From Polaromonas sp. JS666 (GTDB lineage Bacteria > Pseudomonadota > Gammaproteobacteria > Burkholderiales > Burkholderiaceae_C): 64,000 bases of DNA. Within the stretch, counting starts at the first letter, position 1. Each line of letters begins with the position of its first letter. The position numbers and the translations under genes are program-made. The stretch is from the NCBI RefSeq assembly GCF_900103405.1, contig NZ_FNHX01000002.1, positions 562,496 to 626,495 of the forward strand, given 5' to 3'. The notes below the pieces were generated by a model, which worked only from the letters and a program-made list of their open reading frames with translations, searched no databases and was not told the origin of the DNA. Below, piece after piece: positions 16,717-27,055 of the stretch.

Positions 16717-17692
16717 CCACCGCGCGCACGCCTTCAACGACTTTTGCCATGCGCCCGTAGTCCAGCCTGTCCGCCGTGTCCTGCGGCGTGTGGTAAGCCT
16801 TGTTCCTGTAAAAAGCCGTATCGGTGACCATCATCCCCACATAGCCTTCATGCCAGTAATTGAGGTGGTCCGAAAAATCGACTCCCACGACAAAACCCGG
16901 CGCATTGATGGAGTACACCGGCAAGTCGGAAGCCGATTTCATGGCCGCCTTCACCTGGCGCGCGACATCGCCGTCCTGGTAGAAGCCCACCAGTGAAATG
17001 AAATTCCCGGTAGTCGGATAGATCGCATTGAGAAGCCGCACGGGGTGCTCCTGGCTTCCCGGCTCGTCACTGAAATAGCCTATGCACTCAAGCGACAGCA
17101 TGAGGGACGCACGCTTTCCGGACTCGGCAAGGGAGCGGGCGTGGATGGCGCTGCCCATGTGGGGTGTGCGAAAAAAGGGAGGCTCTTCATTGGTATAGAA
17201 CACCAGTTCCACGCGCTGGCGAAAAGACTGGCCCTTGAGCAGCCGTGCCAGCTCAAGCAGCCCCGCCACGCCGCTGGCGTTGTCGTCCGCGCCGGGCTGC
17301 TCACCGGCCACGTCATAGTGAGCGCCCACCACCGTCACGTCGGCTGTATCAGGGCCCAGCTTTACGACCAGGTTGCGGTAAGGCCGGCCCTCGGCGGTGA
17401 AGCGCTGGCTCTCGACCTTGAAGCCCAGCCGGGCAAGCTGCGACTCCAGGTAAGCGGCAGCGCCTTCCAGGCGGGCACCGTTGTCAAAAGTGCGATTCGA
17501 AAAATCGGTGGAGAGTTTGCGGACCAGCTGTTCCAGCCTGGCGGCGGATGCGGTTTGGGCTGCCGGGGCCGCCGTTGCAGCGGCCGACACAAAGGGCTGC
17601 GTCAAGCGGTACCAGGCATACGCCGCCGCCACACCGGCCACGAGCAAAGGCAGGACGATGCCGGCAACGAGGATTTTGCGGCTTCTTCTCAC
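16679..17692 (-). CDS. M28-family zinc aminopeptidase, exported
   Basis: A 337-aa protein with an N-terminal membrane anchor or signal (ILVAGIVLPLLVAGVAAAYA). The peptidase domain has the expected metal ligands: His in VVGAHYDV, Asp in GADDNASG, the Glu pair in YTNEEPPFF and His in AYHTPQDT. The M28 family removes N-terminal residues with two zinc ions. Probably periplasmic. Adjacent polA on the same strand is unrelated in function. Confidence 0.88.
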   Translation of the reverse strand: MRRSRKILVAGIVLPLLVAGVAAAYAWYRLTQPFVSAAATAAPAAQTASAARLEQLVRKLSTDFSNRTFDNGARLEGAAAYLESQLARLGFKVESQRFTAEGRPYRNLVVKLGPDTADVTVVGAHYDVAGEQPGADDNASGVAGLLELARLLKGQSFRQRVELVFYTNEEPPFFRTPHMGSAIHARSLAESGKRASLMLSLECIGYFSDEPGSQEHPVRLLNAIYPTTGNFISLVGFYQDGDVARQVKAAMKSASDLPVYSINAPGFVVGVDFSDHLNYWHEGYVGMMVTDTAFYRNKAYHTPQDTADRLDYGRMAKVVEGVRAVVMQHAGPAVATR

Positions 17693-17725
17693 GCGTTGAG
17701 CCCCGACATGGGGATTGGGGGCGGC

Positions 17726-20557
17726 TTAATGCGCCTTGTCCCAGTTCGGACCGACGCCGATTTCAGCGAGCAGCGGCACCTTCAAATCCGCCACGCCGGC
17801 CATCAGGCGCGGAATCTCGGTGCGCACCCATTCGACCTCGGCCTCGGGCACCTCGAACACCAGTTCATCGTGCACCTGCATGATCATCTTGGTGGCGCGT
17901 TTCTCTTCGTCGAGCACCTGCTGCACCTTGTTCATGCTGAGCTTGATCAGGTCGGCCGCCGTGCCCTGCATGGGCGCGTTGATGGCCTGGCGCTCGGCGG
18001 CTTTTTTGCGCGGGCCGTTGCCGCCGTTGATTTCCGACAGGTAGAGGCGCCGGCCGAAGACGGTTTCCACGAAGTGGTTCTTCTGGGCGAACACCACGGT
18101 CTGGTCCATGTAATTCTTGACGCCGGGGTAGCGCTGGAAGTATTTGTCGATATAGGCCGCCGCGGCCTTGGTCTCTATGCCGAGGTTGCGCGCCAGCCCG
18201 AAGCTGCTCATGCCGTAGATCAGGCCGAAGTTGATGACCTTGGCGTAACGGCGTTGTTCGCTGCTGACCTGCTCCAGCGCCACGCCGAAGACCTCGGCGG
18301 CCGTGGCGCGGTGCACGTCCAGACCATTGGTGAAGGCGCTGAGCAGCGCTTCGTCGCTGCTGATGTGGGCCATGATGCGCAGCTCGATCTGCGAATAGTC
18401 GGCACTCGCGATCACGCTGCCCGCGGGCGCCACAAAGGCCTCGCGCACGCGCCGGCCTTCGGCCGTGCGTATCGGGATGTTCTGCAGGTTGGGGTCGTTG
18501 CTCGACAGCCGCCCCGTCACGGCGACGGCCTGCGCATAGTGGGTGTGCACGCGGCCGGTGCGCGGCAGCGCCAGCTGCGCGAGCTTGTCGGTGTATGTGC
18601 CCTTGAGCTTGCTGAGCGAACGGTGCTCCAGCAGCTTGGCGGGCAGCGGGTAATCTTCGGCCAGTTTTTCGAGCACCTCCTCGTCGGTGCTGCGCGCGCC
18701 GCTGGGGGTCTTCTTGATGACCGGCATGCCGAGCTTGTCGAAGAAGATCTCGCCGAGCTGCTTGGGGCTGCCCAGGTTGAAGGGCTGGCCGGCGATCTCG
18801 TAGGCTTCGGTTTCAAGCTGGATGATGCGCTGGCCCAGTTCATGGCTTTGCGCGGCCAGGGTGGGGGCATCGATCATCACGCCGTTGCGCTCTATGCGGT
18901 ACAGCGTTTCGCTGCTCTGCATTTCCAGTTCGTAGATGAAGCGCAGCTTCTCGTTAGCCTGCAGCTGCGGCCACAGCACACGGTGCACGTCCAGGGTCTG
19001 GTCGGAGTCTTCGCACGAGTATTCGGCGGCCTTGGCGATATCGACCTGGTTGAACTTGATCTGGTGCGCGCCCTTGCCGCACAGGTCTTCGTAGTTGATG
19101 CCGCTGCGGCCCACGTGGCGCTCGGCCAGGCTGGCCAGGCCGTGCGGCTTGTGCACTTCCAGCACATAGCTTTGCAGCATGGTGTCGTGCGCATAGCCCT
19201 GCACCTCGATGCCATGATTGGCGAACACATGGCGGTCGTATTTGACGTGCTGGCCCAGCTTGGGCCTGGCCGGGTTTTCCAGCCAGGGCTTGAGGCGGGC
19301 CAGCACCTCGTCGCGCGGCAGTTGCGCGGGCGCGTCGGGATAGTCGTGCGTGAGCGGGATGTAGGCCGCCTCGCCGGGCGTGACGCTAAAACTCAGGCCG
19401 ACGATTTCCGCCAGCATTTCATCGAGCGAGGTGGTTTCGGTGTCCAGCGCGACGAGTTCAGCGGCTTCGATTTTCACCAGCCAGCGGTCGAAGGCCTCCC
19501 AGGTCAGCACCGTGTCGTAGTTCAGGTTGCTGGCGCGTTCGGCCAGCGGAGCCTCATCAGTCGCGGCGGCCGGCTCGTCAAACAGGCCCGGTGAATCGGA
19601 CGAAGCCGCAGCCTTGGCCGCCTTGGGATGCCGTCCTTCGGGCCCGGCGGGTAACTCGGCGGGCATACTTTCGGTGTCGATCTGCCTGACTAGGCCCTTG
19701 AAACCGTATTGTTCGTAAAAGGCCTTCAAGGCCTCGGTCTGCTGCGCGCCCATGGCAATTTCGTCCAGGGCGGGCAGGCCGGCAATGTAGCCGTCCAGTT
19801 CGCAGTCCTTCTTGATGGTCAGCAGTTCGCGGCCTTTGGGCAGCCAGTCCAGCGACTGGCGCAGGTTCTCACCGACCACACCCTTGATCTCACCGGCGCG
19901 GGCCACCAGCGCATCCAGCGAGCCGTATTCGAGCAGCCACTTGACAGCAGTCTTCGGGCCGACCTTGGGCACGCCCGGCACGTTGTCGACCGCGTCGCCG
20001 ACCAGGGCCTGGTAATCGATCATCAGCCGCGGCGGCACGCCAAACTCGGCTTCGACCCCGGCCACGTCCCGGCGCCTGTCGTTCATGGTGTCGATGACGG
20101 TGATGTTTTCGTCGACCAGCTGGCTCAAGTCCTTGTCGCCGCTGGAAATAATCACCTCAATGCCCTGGCTGGACGCCAGGCAGGCCAGCGTGCCTATCAC
20201 GTCGTCGGCTTCCACGCCGGGAACGTCCAGCACCTTCCAGCCCAAGAGCCGCACCACCTCGTGGATAGGCTCGACCTGGCTGCGCAGGTCGTCGGGCATG
20301 GGCGAGCGCTGGGCTTTGTAGTCAGGGTAGAGCGCGTCGCGAAAGGTCGGCCCTTTGGCGTCGAACACGCAGGCGGCGAAGTCGGCGCGCACATCCTTGC
20401 GCAGCTTCTGCATCATGTTGACCATGCCGCGTATGGCGCCGGTGGCCGGGCTGGCCGGGTCGCCCGGGTTGGCGCGCAGGTCGGGCATGGCATGGAAGGC
20501 GCGATACAGGTAGCTGGAGCCGTCCACCAGCAGCAGCGTTTTTTTGTCGGTACTCAT
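17726..20557 (-). CDS. polA: DNA polymerase I
   Basis: A 943-aa repair and Okazaki-fragment polymerase. The N-terminal 290 residues form the 5'-3' exonuclease (LLLVDGSSYLYRAFHAMPDL; GVEADDVIGTLA). A middle 3'-5' exonuclease keeps its acidic site (ALDTETTSLDEM), so proofreading should be active. The C-terminal polymerase has motif A DYSQIELR, the O-helix region VINFGLIYGMSSFGLA and motif C QVHDELVFEVPE. Start MSTDKKTLLLVDGSS matches the family; upstream in-frame codons are rejected. Divergent from a DUF2782 gene. Confidence 0.97.
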   Translation of the reverse strand: MSTDKKTLLLVDGSSYLYRAFHAMPDLRANPGDPASPATGAIRGMVNMMQKLRKDVRADFAACVFDAKGPTFRDALYPDYKAQRSPMPDDLRSQVEPIHEVVRLLGWKVLDVPGVEADDVIGTLACLASSQGIEVIISSGDKDLSQLVDENITVIDTMNDRRRDVAGVEAEFGVPPRLMIDYQALVGDAVDNVPGVPKVGPKTAVKWLLEYGSLDALVARAGEIKGVVGENLRQSLDWLPKGRELLTIKKDCELDGYIAGLPALDEIAMGAQQTEALKAFYEQYGFKGLVRQIDTESMPAELPAGPEGRHPKAAKAAASSDSPGLFDEPAAATDEAPLAERASNLNYDTVLTWEAFDRWLVKIEAAELVALDTETTSLDEMLAEIVGLSFSVTPGEAAYIPLTHDYPDAPAQLPRDEVLARLKPWLENPARPKLGQHVKYDRHVFANHGIEVQGYAHDTMLQSYVLEVHKPHGLASLAERHVGRSGINYEDLCGKGAHQIKFNQVDIAKAAEYSCEDSDQTLDVHRVLWPQLQANEKLRFIYELEMQSSETLYRIERNGVMIDAPTLAAQSHELGQRIIQLETEAYEIAGQPFNLGSPKQLGEIFFDKLGMPVIKKTPSGARSTDEEVLEKLAEDYPLPAKLLEHRSLSKLKGTYTDKLAQLALPRTGRVHTHYAQAVAVTGRLSSNDPNLQNIPIRTAEGRRVREAFVAPAGSVIASADYSQIELRIMAHISSDEALLSAFTNGLDVHRATAAEVFGVALEQVSSEQRRYAKVINFGLIYGMSSFGLARNLGIETKAAAAYIDKYFQRYPGVKNYMDQTVVFAQKNHFVETVFGRRLYLSEINGGNGPRKKAAERQAINAPMQGTAADLIKLSMNKVQQVLDEEKRATKMIMQVHDELVFEVPEAEVEWVRTEIPRLMAGVADLKVPLLAEIGVGPNWDKAH

Positions 20558-20714
20558 GGGGCCTGATTGTCGGGGATATCGGCCCGGCCCCGCCGGGTAC
20601 GCCACAAGCGCCCCGAACCGGCCCCGGCAGGCGGTTTTTACCTACACGGGCAGCCTCTTTATTACGACAGGGCGGGGCTTTGTCGCCCGGCCGCCGCAGG
20701 CCTACAATGCAGGC

Positions 20715-21062
20715 ATGAACCACGCTTTCCGCCTCCTTATCGCTGCAGCCGCAGCGCTGCCGCTGGCCGCGGCCATGGCCCAGGCACCCGCGCAAAACAC
20801 CGCGCCGCCCGCCAAGGCAGAGGCGGCACCGGCCCCCTCGGGACGCCCCGACCAAGCCATCAAGCGCATACGCACCGAAGATGCCGGCACCCGCATCGAC
20901 GAGCTTCGCGTGGGCGGCGAAACCCAGCAGATCACCGTGCAACCCAAGACCGGCGGCGCGGCCTATGAAGTCAAGCCCGCCGAAGGCGCACGCGGCGGCG
21001 CACCGGGGTCGACCAGCAACGACACCAACGGCAGCCGCGTGTGGAATGTGCTGAAGTTCTGA
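20715..21062 (+). CDS. DUF2782 domain periplasmic protein
   Basis: A 115-aa protein with a clear signal peptide (MNHAFRLLIAAAAALPLAAAMAQA). The mature part has the DUF2782 pattern: IKRIRTEDAGTRIDELRVGG, then ETQQITVQPKTGG, ending SRVWNVLKF. Proteins of this type sit between polA and thrB in many Burkholderiales, as here. Function is unknown. ATG 20715 fits the signal peptide; thrB starts 54 bp downstream. Confidence 0.82.
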   Translation: MNHAFRLLIAAAAALPLAAAMAQAPAQNTAPPAKAEAAPAPSGRPDQAIKRIRTEDAGTRIDELRVGGETQQITVQPKTGGAAYEVKPAEGARGGAPGSTSNDTNGSRVWNVLKF

Positions 21063-21116
21063 CTTCCACCCTCTCCAGACACACAATTCCAAGAATTCCA
21101 GGGTTCAGTTTCAGGC

Positions 21117-22067
21117 ATGGCCGTATACACCGAAGTCTCGTTTGACGAGGCTGCAGCGTTCTTGAACGCCCTGAATCTGGGGCAGCTGCAGAACATCAAG
21201 GGTGCCGCGGGCGGCATCGAAAACACCAACTATTTTGTGGACACCGACCAGGGCCAGTATGTGCTGACCCTGTTCGAGCGCCTGAGCTTTGAGCAGTTGC
21301 CGTTTTACCTGCACCTGATGCGGCACCTGGCGGCGCACGGCATCCCCGTGCCCGACCCGGCCGGCGACACCAAGGGCAACATCCTCCACGCGCTCAAGGG
21401 CAAACCCGCCTCGGTGGTCAGCAAGCTGCGCGGCCACAGCGAGCTCGCGCCCACGGCGGCGCACTGCGCCGGCGTGGGCGAGGCGCTGGCGCGCATGCAC
21501 CTGGCCGGCCTGGACTACCCGCGCCGCCAGCCCAACCTGCGCGGCCTGGAATGGTGGAACGAGACGGTGCCCGTGGTGCTGCCCCACCTCACGCCCGAAC
21601 AAAGCAGCCTGATCCTGGGCGAACTGGCCTACCAGAACCACGTGGCGGCTTCTTCGGCCTGCCGCAGCCTGCCGCAAGGCGTCGTGCATGCCGACCTGTT
21701 CCGCGACAACGTGATGTTCGAGGATGGCAAGCTCACCGGCTTTTTTGACTTTTATTTCGCCGGCTGCGACACCTTTTTGTTCGACATCGCGGTCTGCCTC
21801 AACGACTGGTGCATAGACCTGGCCACCGGCGCCAAGGATGACGAACGCTCCGCGGCCTTTCTGGCGGCCTACCAGGCGGTGCGCCCGCTGACCGCGCAGG
21901 AACGCCAGCTGCTGCCAGCCATGCAGCGCGCCGGCGCCCTGCGTTTCTGGCTGTCCCGGCTGTGGGACCTGCATTTGCCGCGCGAAGCCGCCGTACTCAA
22001 GGCGCACGACCCCAGCCACTTCGAGCGTGTGCTGCGCGAGCGGCTGGCGCGGCCTTACCTTCTTTAA
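21117..22067 (+). CDS. thrB: Homoserine kinase, ThrB2 (APH-fold) type
   Basis: A 316-aa cytoplasmic kinase that phosphorylates L-homoserine on the way to threonine. It belongs to the aminoglycoside-phosphotransferase fold, not the GHMP kinases: N-lobe GGIENTNYFVDT, catalytic VVHADLFRDNVMFED and a metal-binding segment FFDFYFAGCD. Length and start (MAVYTEVSFDEA) match betaproteobacterial ThrB. It lies in the conserved DUF2782-thrB-BPSS1780 order. Confidence 0.95.
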   Translation: MAVYTEVSFDEAAAFLNALNLGQLQNIKGAAGGIENTNYFVDTDQGQYVLTLFERLSFEQLPFYLHLMRHLAAHGIPVPDPAGDTKGNILHALKGKPASVVSKLRGHSELAPTAAHCAGVGEALARMHLAGLDYPRRQPNLRGLEWWNETVPVVLPHLTPEQSSLILGELAYQNHVAASSACRSLPQGVVHADLFRDNVMFEDGKLTGFFDFYFAGCDTFLFDIAVCLNDWCIDLATGAKDDERSAAFLAAYQAVRPLTAQERQLLPAMQRAGALRFWLSRLWDLHLPREAAVLKAHDPSHFERVLRERLARPYLL

Positions 22068-22080
22068 GTCCCGCGGGCGC

Positions 22081-22097
22081 GGCGGGCAGCGCCCGCC
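22081..22097 (+). terminator. GC-rich hairpin after thrB
   Basis: Perfect stem GGCGGGC / GCCCGCC with a three-base AGC loop, 13 bp after the thrB stop. Only a short T-stretch follows (GGTTTAAGG), so it may be a weak terminator or an mRNA end stabiliser. Confidence 0.4.
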
Positions 22098-22170
22098 GGT
22101 TTAAGGCACACTGCCCCTGCAATCCCCGCCCGGTTCCTCCCCGGCAACCCTTCCCGAAGCCCCGAAGACC

Positions 22171-22995
22171 ATGAAACTCAACATCGTTCCCGCGAGCACC
22201 GGCATCACCTGGGTCAAGCTGGGCGTCAAAACCTTTTTGCAGCAGCCGCTGGCCATGTCGGGCCTGTTCTTCCTCTATATGGCGGTGGGAACGCTGCTGT
22301 CGCTGTTGCCGGTGCTGGGGCTGATCCTCGCCTTCATGATCGTGCCGGCCGCCACGCTGGGCCTGATGGCCGCCACGCAGGAAGCCCTCAAAGGCAAATT
22401 TCCCATGCCCACGGTGCTGGTCAGCGCTTTCCGCGCGGGCCGCCAGCGCATGCGCGCCATGCTGGTGCTGGGCGCCCTCTATGCCGCGGCCTGCCTGCTG
22501 ATCGTGATGGTGGTGCCCTTCCTGGTGGACGCGCCGCCTGTGCCGCTCGTAACGCCCTCAACGGCCGACGCCGGCCGCGAAGCGATGCTGGCGCCGCAGT
22601 TCCAGCTGACCATGCTGGTCACCATGCTGCTTTACCTGCCGGTCTCGCTGCTGTTCTGGCATGCGCCAGCGCTGGTCCACTGGCACGGCATTTCACCGGT
22701 CAAAAGCCTGTTTTTCAGCTTTGTCGCCTGCATACGCAACGCGGGCGCCTTCCTGATGTACGGCCTGGGCTGGTTCGGCGTGTTCCTGGGCATGGGCATT
22801 GTGCTGAGCATCATCACCGGCCTGACGGGCAGCGCCACCCTGATGGCCGCGGCCATGATGCCGCTGGCGCTGCTCATGGCAGCCATGTTTTCCACCTCGA
22901 TTTACTTCACGTTTCGTGATAGCTTCGTGGCCACGCCACCCGACGATTTGACGGGGAGCGCTGAGGACGCCCATAACACTGACGACAAATCCTGA
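22171..22995 (+). CDS. BPSS1780-family membrane protein
   Basis: A 274-aa inner-membrane protein. It starts with the family-typical MKLNIVPASTGITWVKLGVK and contains about six hydrophobic helices, including MSGLFFLYMAVGTLLSLLPV and MLVLGALYAAACLLIVMVV. The family is widespread in Burkholderiales next to thrB, without an assigned function. The C-terminus is short and polar. Confidence 0.8.
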   Translation: MKLNIVPASTGITWVKLGVKTFLQQPLAMSGLFFLYMAVGTLLSLLPVLGLILAFMIVPAATLGLMAATQEALKGKFPMPTVLVSAFRAGRQRMRAMLVLGALYAAACLLIVMVVPFLVDAPPVPLVTPSTADAGREAMLAPQFQLTMLVTMLLYLPVSLLFWHAPALVHWHGISPVKSLFFSFVACIRNAGAFLMYGLGWFGVFLGMGIVLSIITGLTGSATLMAAAMMPLALLMAAMFSTSIYFTFRDSFVATPPDDLTGSAEDAHNTDDKS

Positions 22996-23027
22996 CGACC
23001 CCACCGTTATCCCACCGGAGATTCTTC

Positions 23028-23798
23028 ATGACCCAGCACCAGTTGCAAGGCCGTAGCGAAAAAGAGATTTTGTGGTTTCAAAGACGTGACACGCTCAAGG
23101 CCGCCGCGGCCTGGGTCGCCATGGGCGGCTTGCCCGCCGCCATGGCCCAGCAGCGCAGCAATATCGTCGAACTCCGGGGCGATGCCCTGCTCAACGGCAG
23201 CCGGCTGCAAAACGGCCAGACCATCATGACCGGCGACCAGGTACAAACAGGGCCGGGCTCCAACCTGATGTTTGTCATCGGCAACTCGGCCTTCCAGGTG
23301 CGCGAGAACTCGATGATCACGGTGGAGCGCGGCAGCTCGCTCAACAGCGTGAGCCTGCTGCGCATGATCACCGGCGCCGTGGTCAGCGTCTGGGGCAAGG
23401 GCAGCAGCCGCTCCATCGTCATGCCCACCCTGACGGCCGGCATACGCGGCACCGGCGTGTATGCCGAGGTGTTCGCCAACCAGGACAATCGCAGTTATTT
23501 CTGCAACTGCTACGGCACGGTCGACATGGAGTCAAACGGCGAAAAAGTCCTTTCGCAGTCCAACTACCACCAGGCCTTCTGGGGCGAAGTGGCGCCCCGG
23601 GACGGCCGCCGGCTGAGCCCCGCCAATGCCATCAACCACAGCGACGAGGAACTGGAATTCCTGGCCGGCCTGGTCGACCAGCGGACCGCCTGGCAGATCG
23701 CCGGCAAAAAAGGCGTGAAGGACGGCCGCGGTTACATGGACCCGCAGCCGGGCCAGATGCACCCGGCGCAGATGCCGGTCATGCCGCCGACGCGATAA
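23028..23798 (+). CDS. FecR-domain protein with Tat-like signal
   Basis: A 256-aa protein. The N-terminus has a twin-arginine-like signal, QRRDTLKAAAAWVAMGG, ending PAAMAQQ. The mature part resembles FecR/OmpA-like beta-sandwich domains: VELRGDALLNGSRLQNGQTI, TGDQVQTGPGSNLMFVIG, and TAGIRGTGVYAEV. FecR domains in such free-standing proteins are thought to sense or bind in the periplasm. CNC in YFCNCYGTVDM is a possible redox or metal pair. It ends 3 bp from the convergent uvrD gene. Confidence 0.72.
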   Translation: MTQHQLQGRSEKEILWFQRRDTLKAAAAWVAMGGLPAAMAQQRSNIVELRGDALLNGSRLQNGQTIMTGDQVQTGPGSNLMFVIGNSAFQVRENSMITVERGSSLNSVSLLRMITGAVVSVWGKGSSRSIVMPTLTAGIRGTGVYAEVFANQDNRSYFCNCYGTVDMESNGEKVLSQSNYHQAFWGEVAPRDGRRLSPANAINHSDEELEFLAGLVDQRTAWQIAGKKGVKDGRGYMDPQPGQMHPAQMPVMPPTR

Positions 23799-23801
23799 GC
23801 G

Positions 23802-26231
<2,430 letters not shown>

Positions 26232-26252
26232 CCCTCATTGTAGAAAGCCCCG

Positions 26253-26978
26253 ATGAAACCATTTGTTCCCCGTACTTCGGCCCTGCCCTTCACAGCGTTA
26301 ATCGCCCTCCTGGCGGCACTGGCGGCCGGCCAGGCGCGGGCCCAGTCCTTTTGCGCCAGCGACGGCCAGCCCCGGCCCGCGCAGCTCCTGGAGCGTTTCA
26401 TCAACGCCAATTGCGAAAGCTGCTGGGCCGACCCGGCCGCGCCCAAGGCCGGCGCCGGCCAGCTCGCGCTGGACTGGGTGCTGCCCGGCGACAAGGGCGA
26501 CGAGGCGCCGCTGTCGGCCGTGGCCGCCCGCGAGGCGCTGGACCGCCTGGCGGCGCTGCGCCAGAGCCCGCCCGCGCAAACCCTGGCCAGCACCCTGCCG
26601 GTGCGCGGACTGCAGGGCGCTACCCTGCGCGTGGCCCACGGCCTGCCGCTCAGCGGCTACCTGGGCACCTCGATTGAACTCAAGCCCATCCCCACCGCCG
26701 CCAAAGGCCGGCAGTGGACGGCCTGGCTGGCCTTGGTCGAAACCCTGCCGGCGGGCACCGAAGGCTCGCCGGTGGAACGCAACCTGGTCAGGAATGTGAT
26801 CCAGGTCCCCTGGGACGGCCGCAAGCCGCCGGCCAAGGGCGCACCGAATCGTTTTTTCGACGCGCGCTCCATGAGCATCGCGCAAGGCGCCAATCCCGAA
26901 CGCATGCGGGTGCTGGGCTGGGTGGAGGACGACAAGGGCCGGGTGCTGACCGCCGCGCAGTCCCGTTGCGCATCTTGA
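26253..26978 (+). CDS. Secreted hypothetical protein with CxxC motif
   Basis: A 241-aa protein with a signal peptide (to about residue 30, cleavage near GQARA-QSFC). Just after it comes C34 and then NANCESCWAD with C54-x2-C57, which looks like a thiol-redox or metal site, as in DUF1223-like thioredoxin-fold proteins, although I cannot match the rest. A C-terminal Cys (SRCAS) could pair with one of these. It precedes the 1000-aa VIT protein by 77 bp on the same strand. Confidence 0.6.
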   Translation: MKPFVPRTSALPFTALIALLAALAAGQARAQSFCASDGQPRPAQLLERFINANCESCWADPAAPKAGAGQLALDWVLPGDKGDEAPLSAVAAREALDRLAALRQSPPAQTLASTLPVRGLQGATLRVAHGLPLSGYLGTSIELKPIPTAAKGRQWTAWLALVETLPAGTEGSPVERNLVRNVIQVPWDGRKPPAKGAPNRFFDARSMSIAQGANPERMRVLGWVEDDKGRVLTAAQSRCAS

Positions 26979-27055
26979 AAATAATTCGCGCCGCTTAACC
27001 CCTTTCCGCCGCGAGCCCCGTTTCAGGGTGCATCGCCAACAACAAGGGGATTTCA

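Noticed and set aside
17045-19594. 849-codon plus-strand frame opposite the M28 peptidase and polA
   Set aside because: Antisense shadow; the minus strand encodes a full polA with all motifs.
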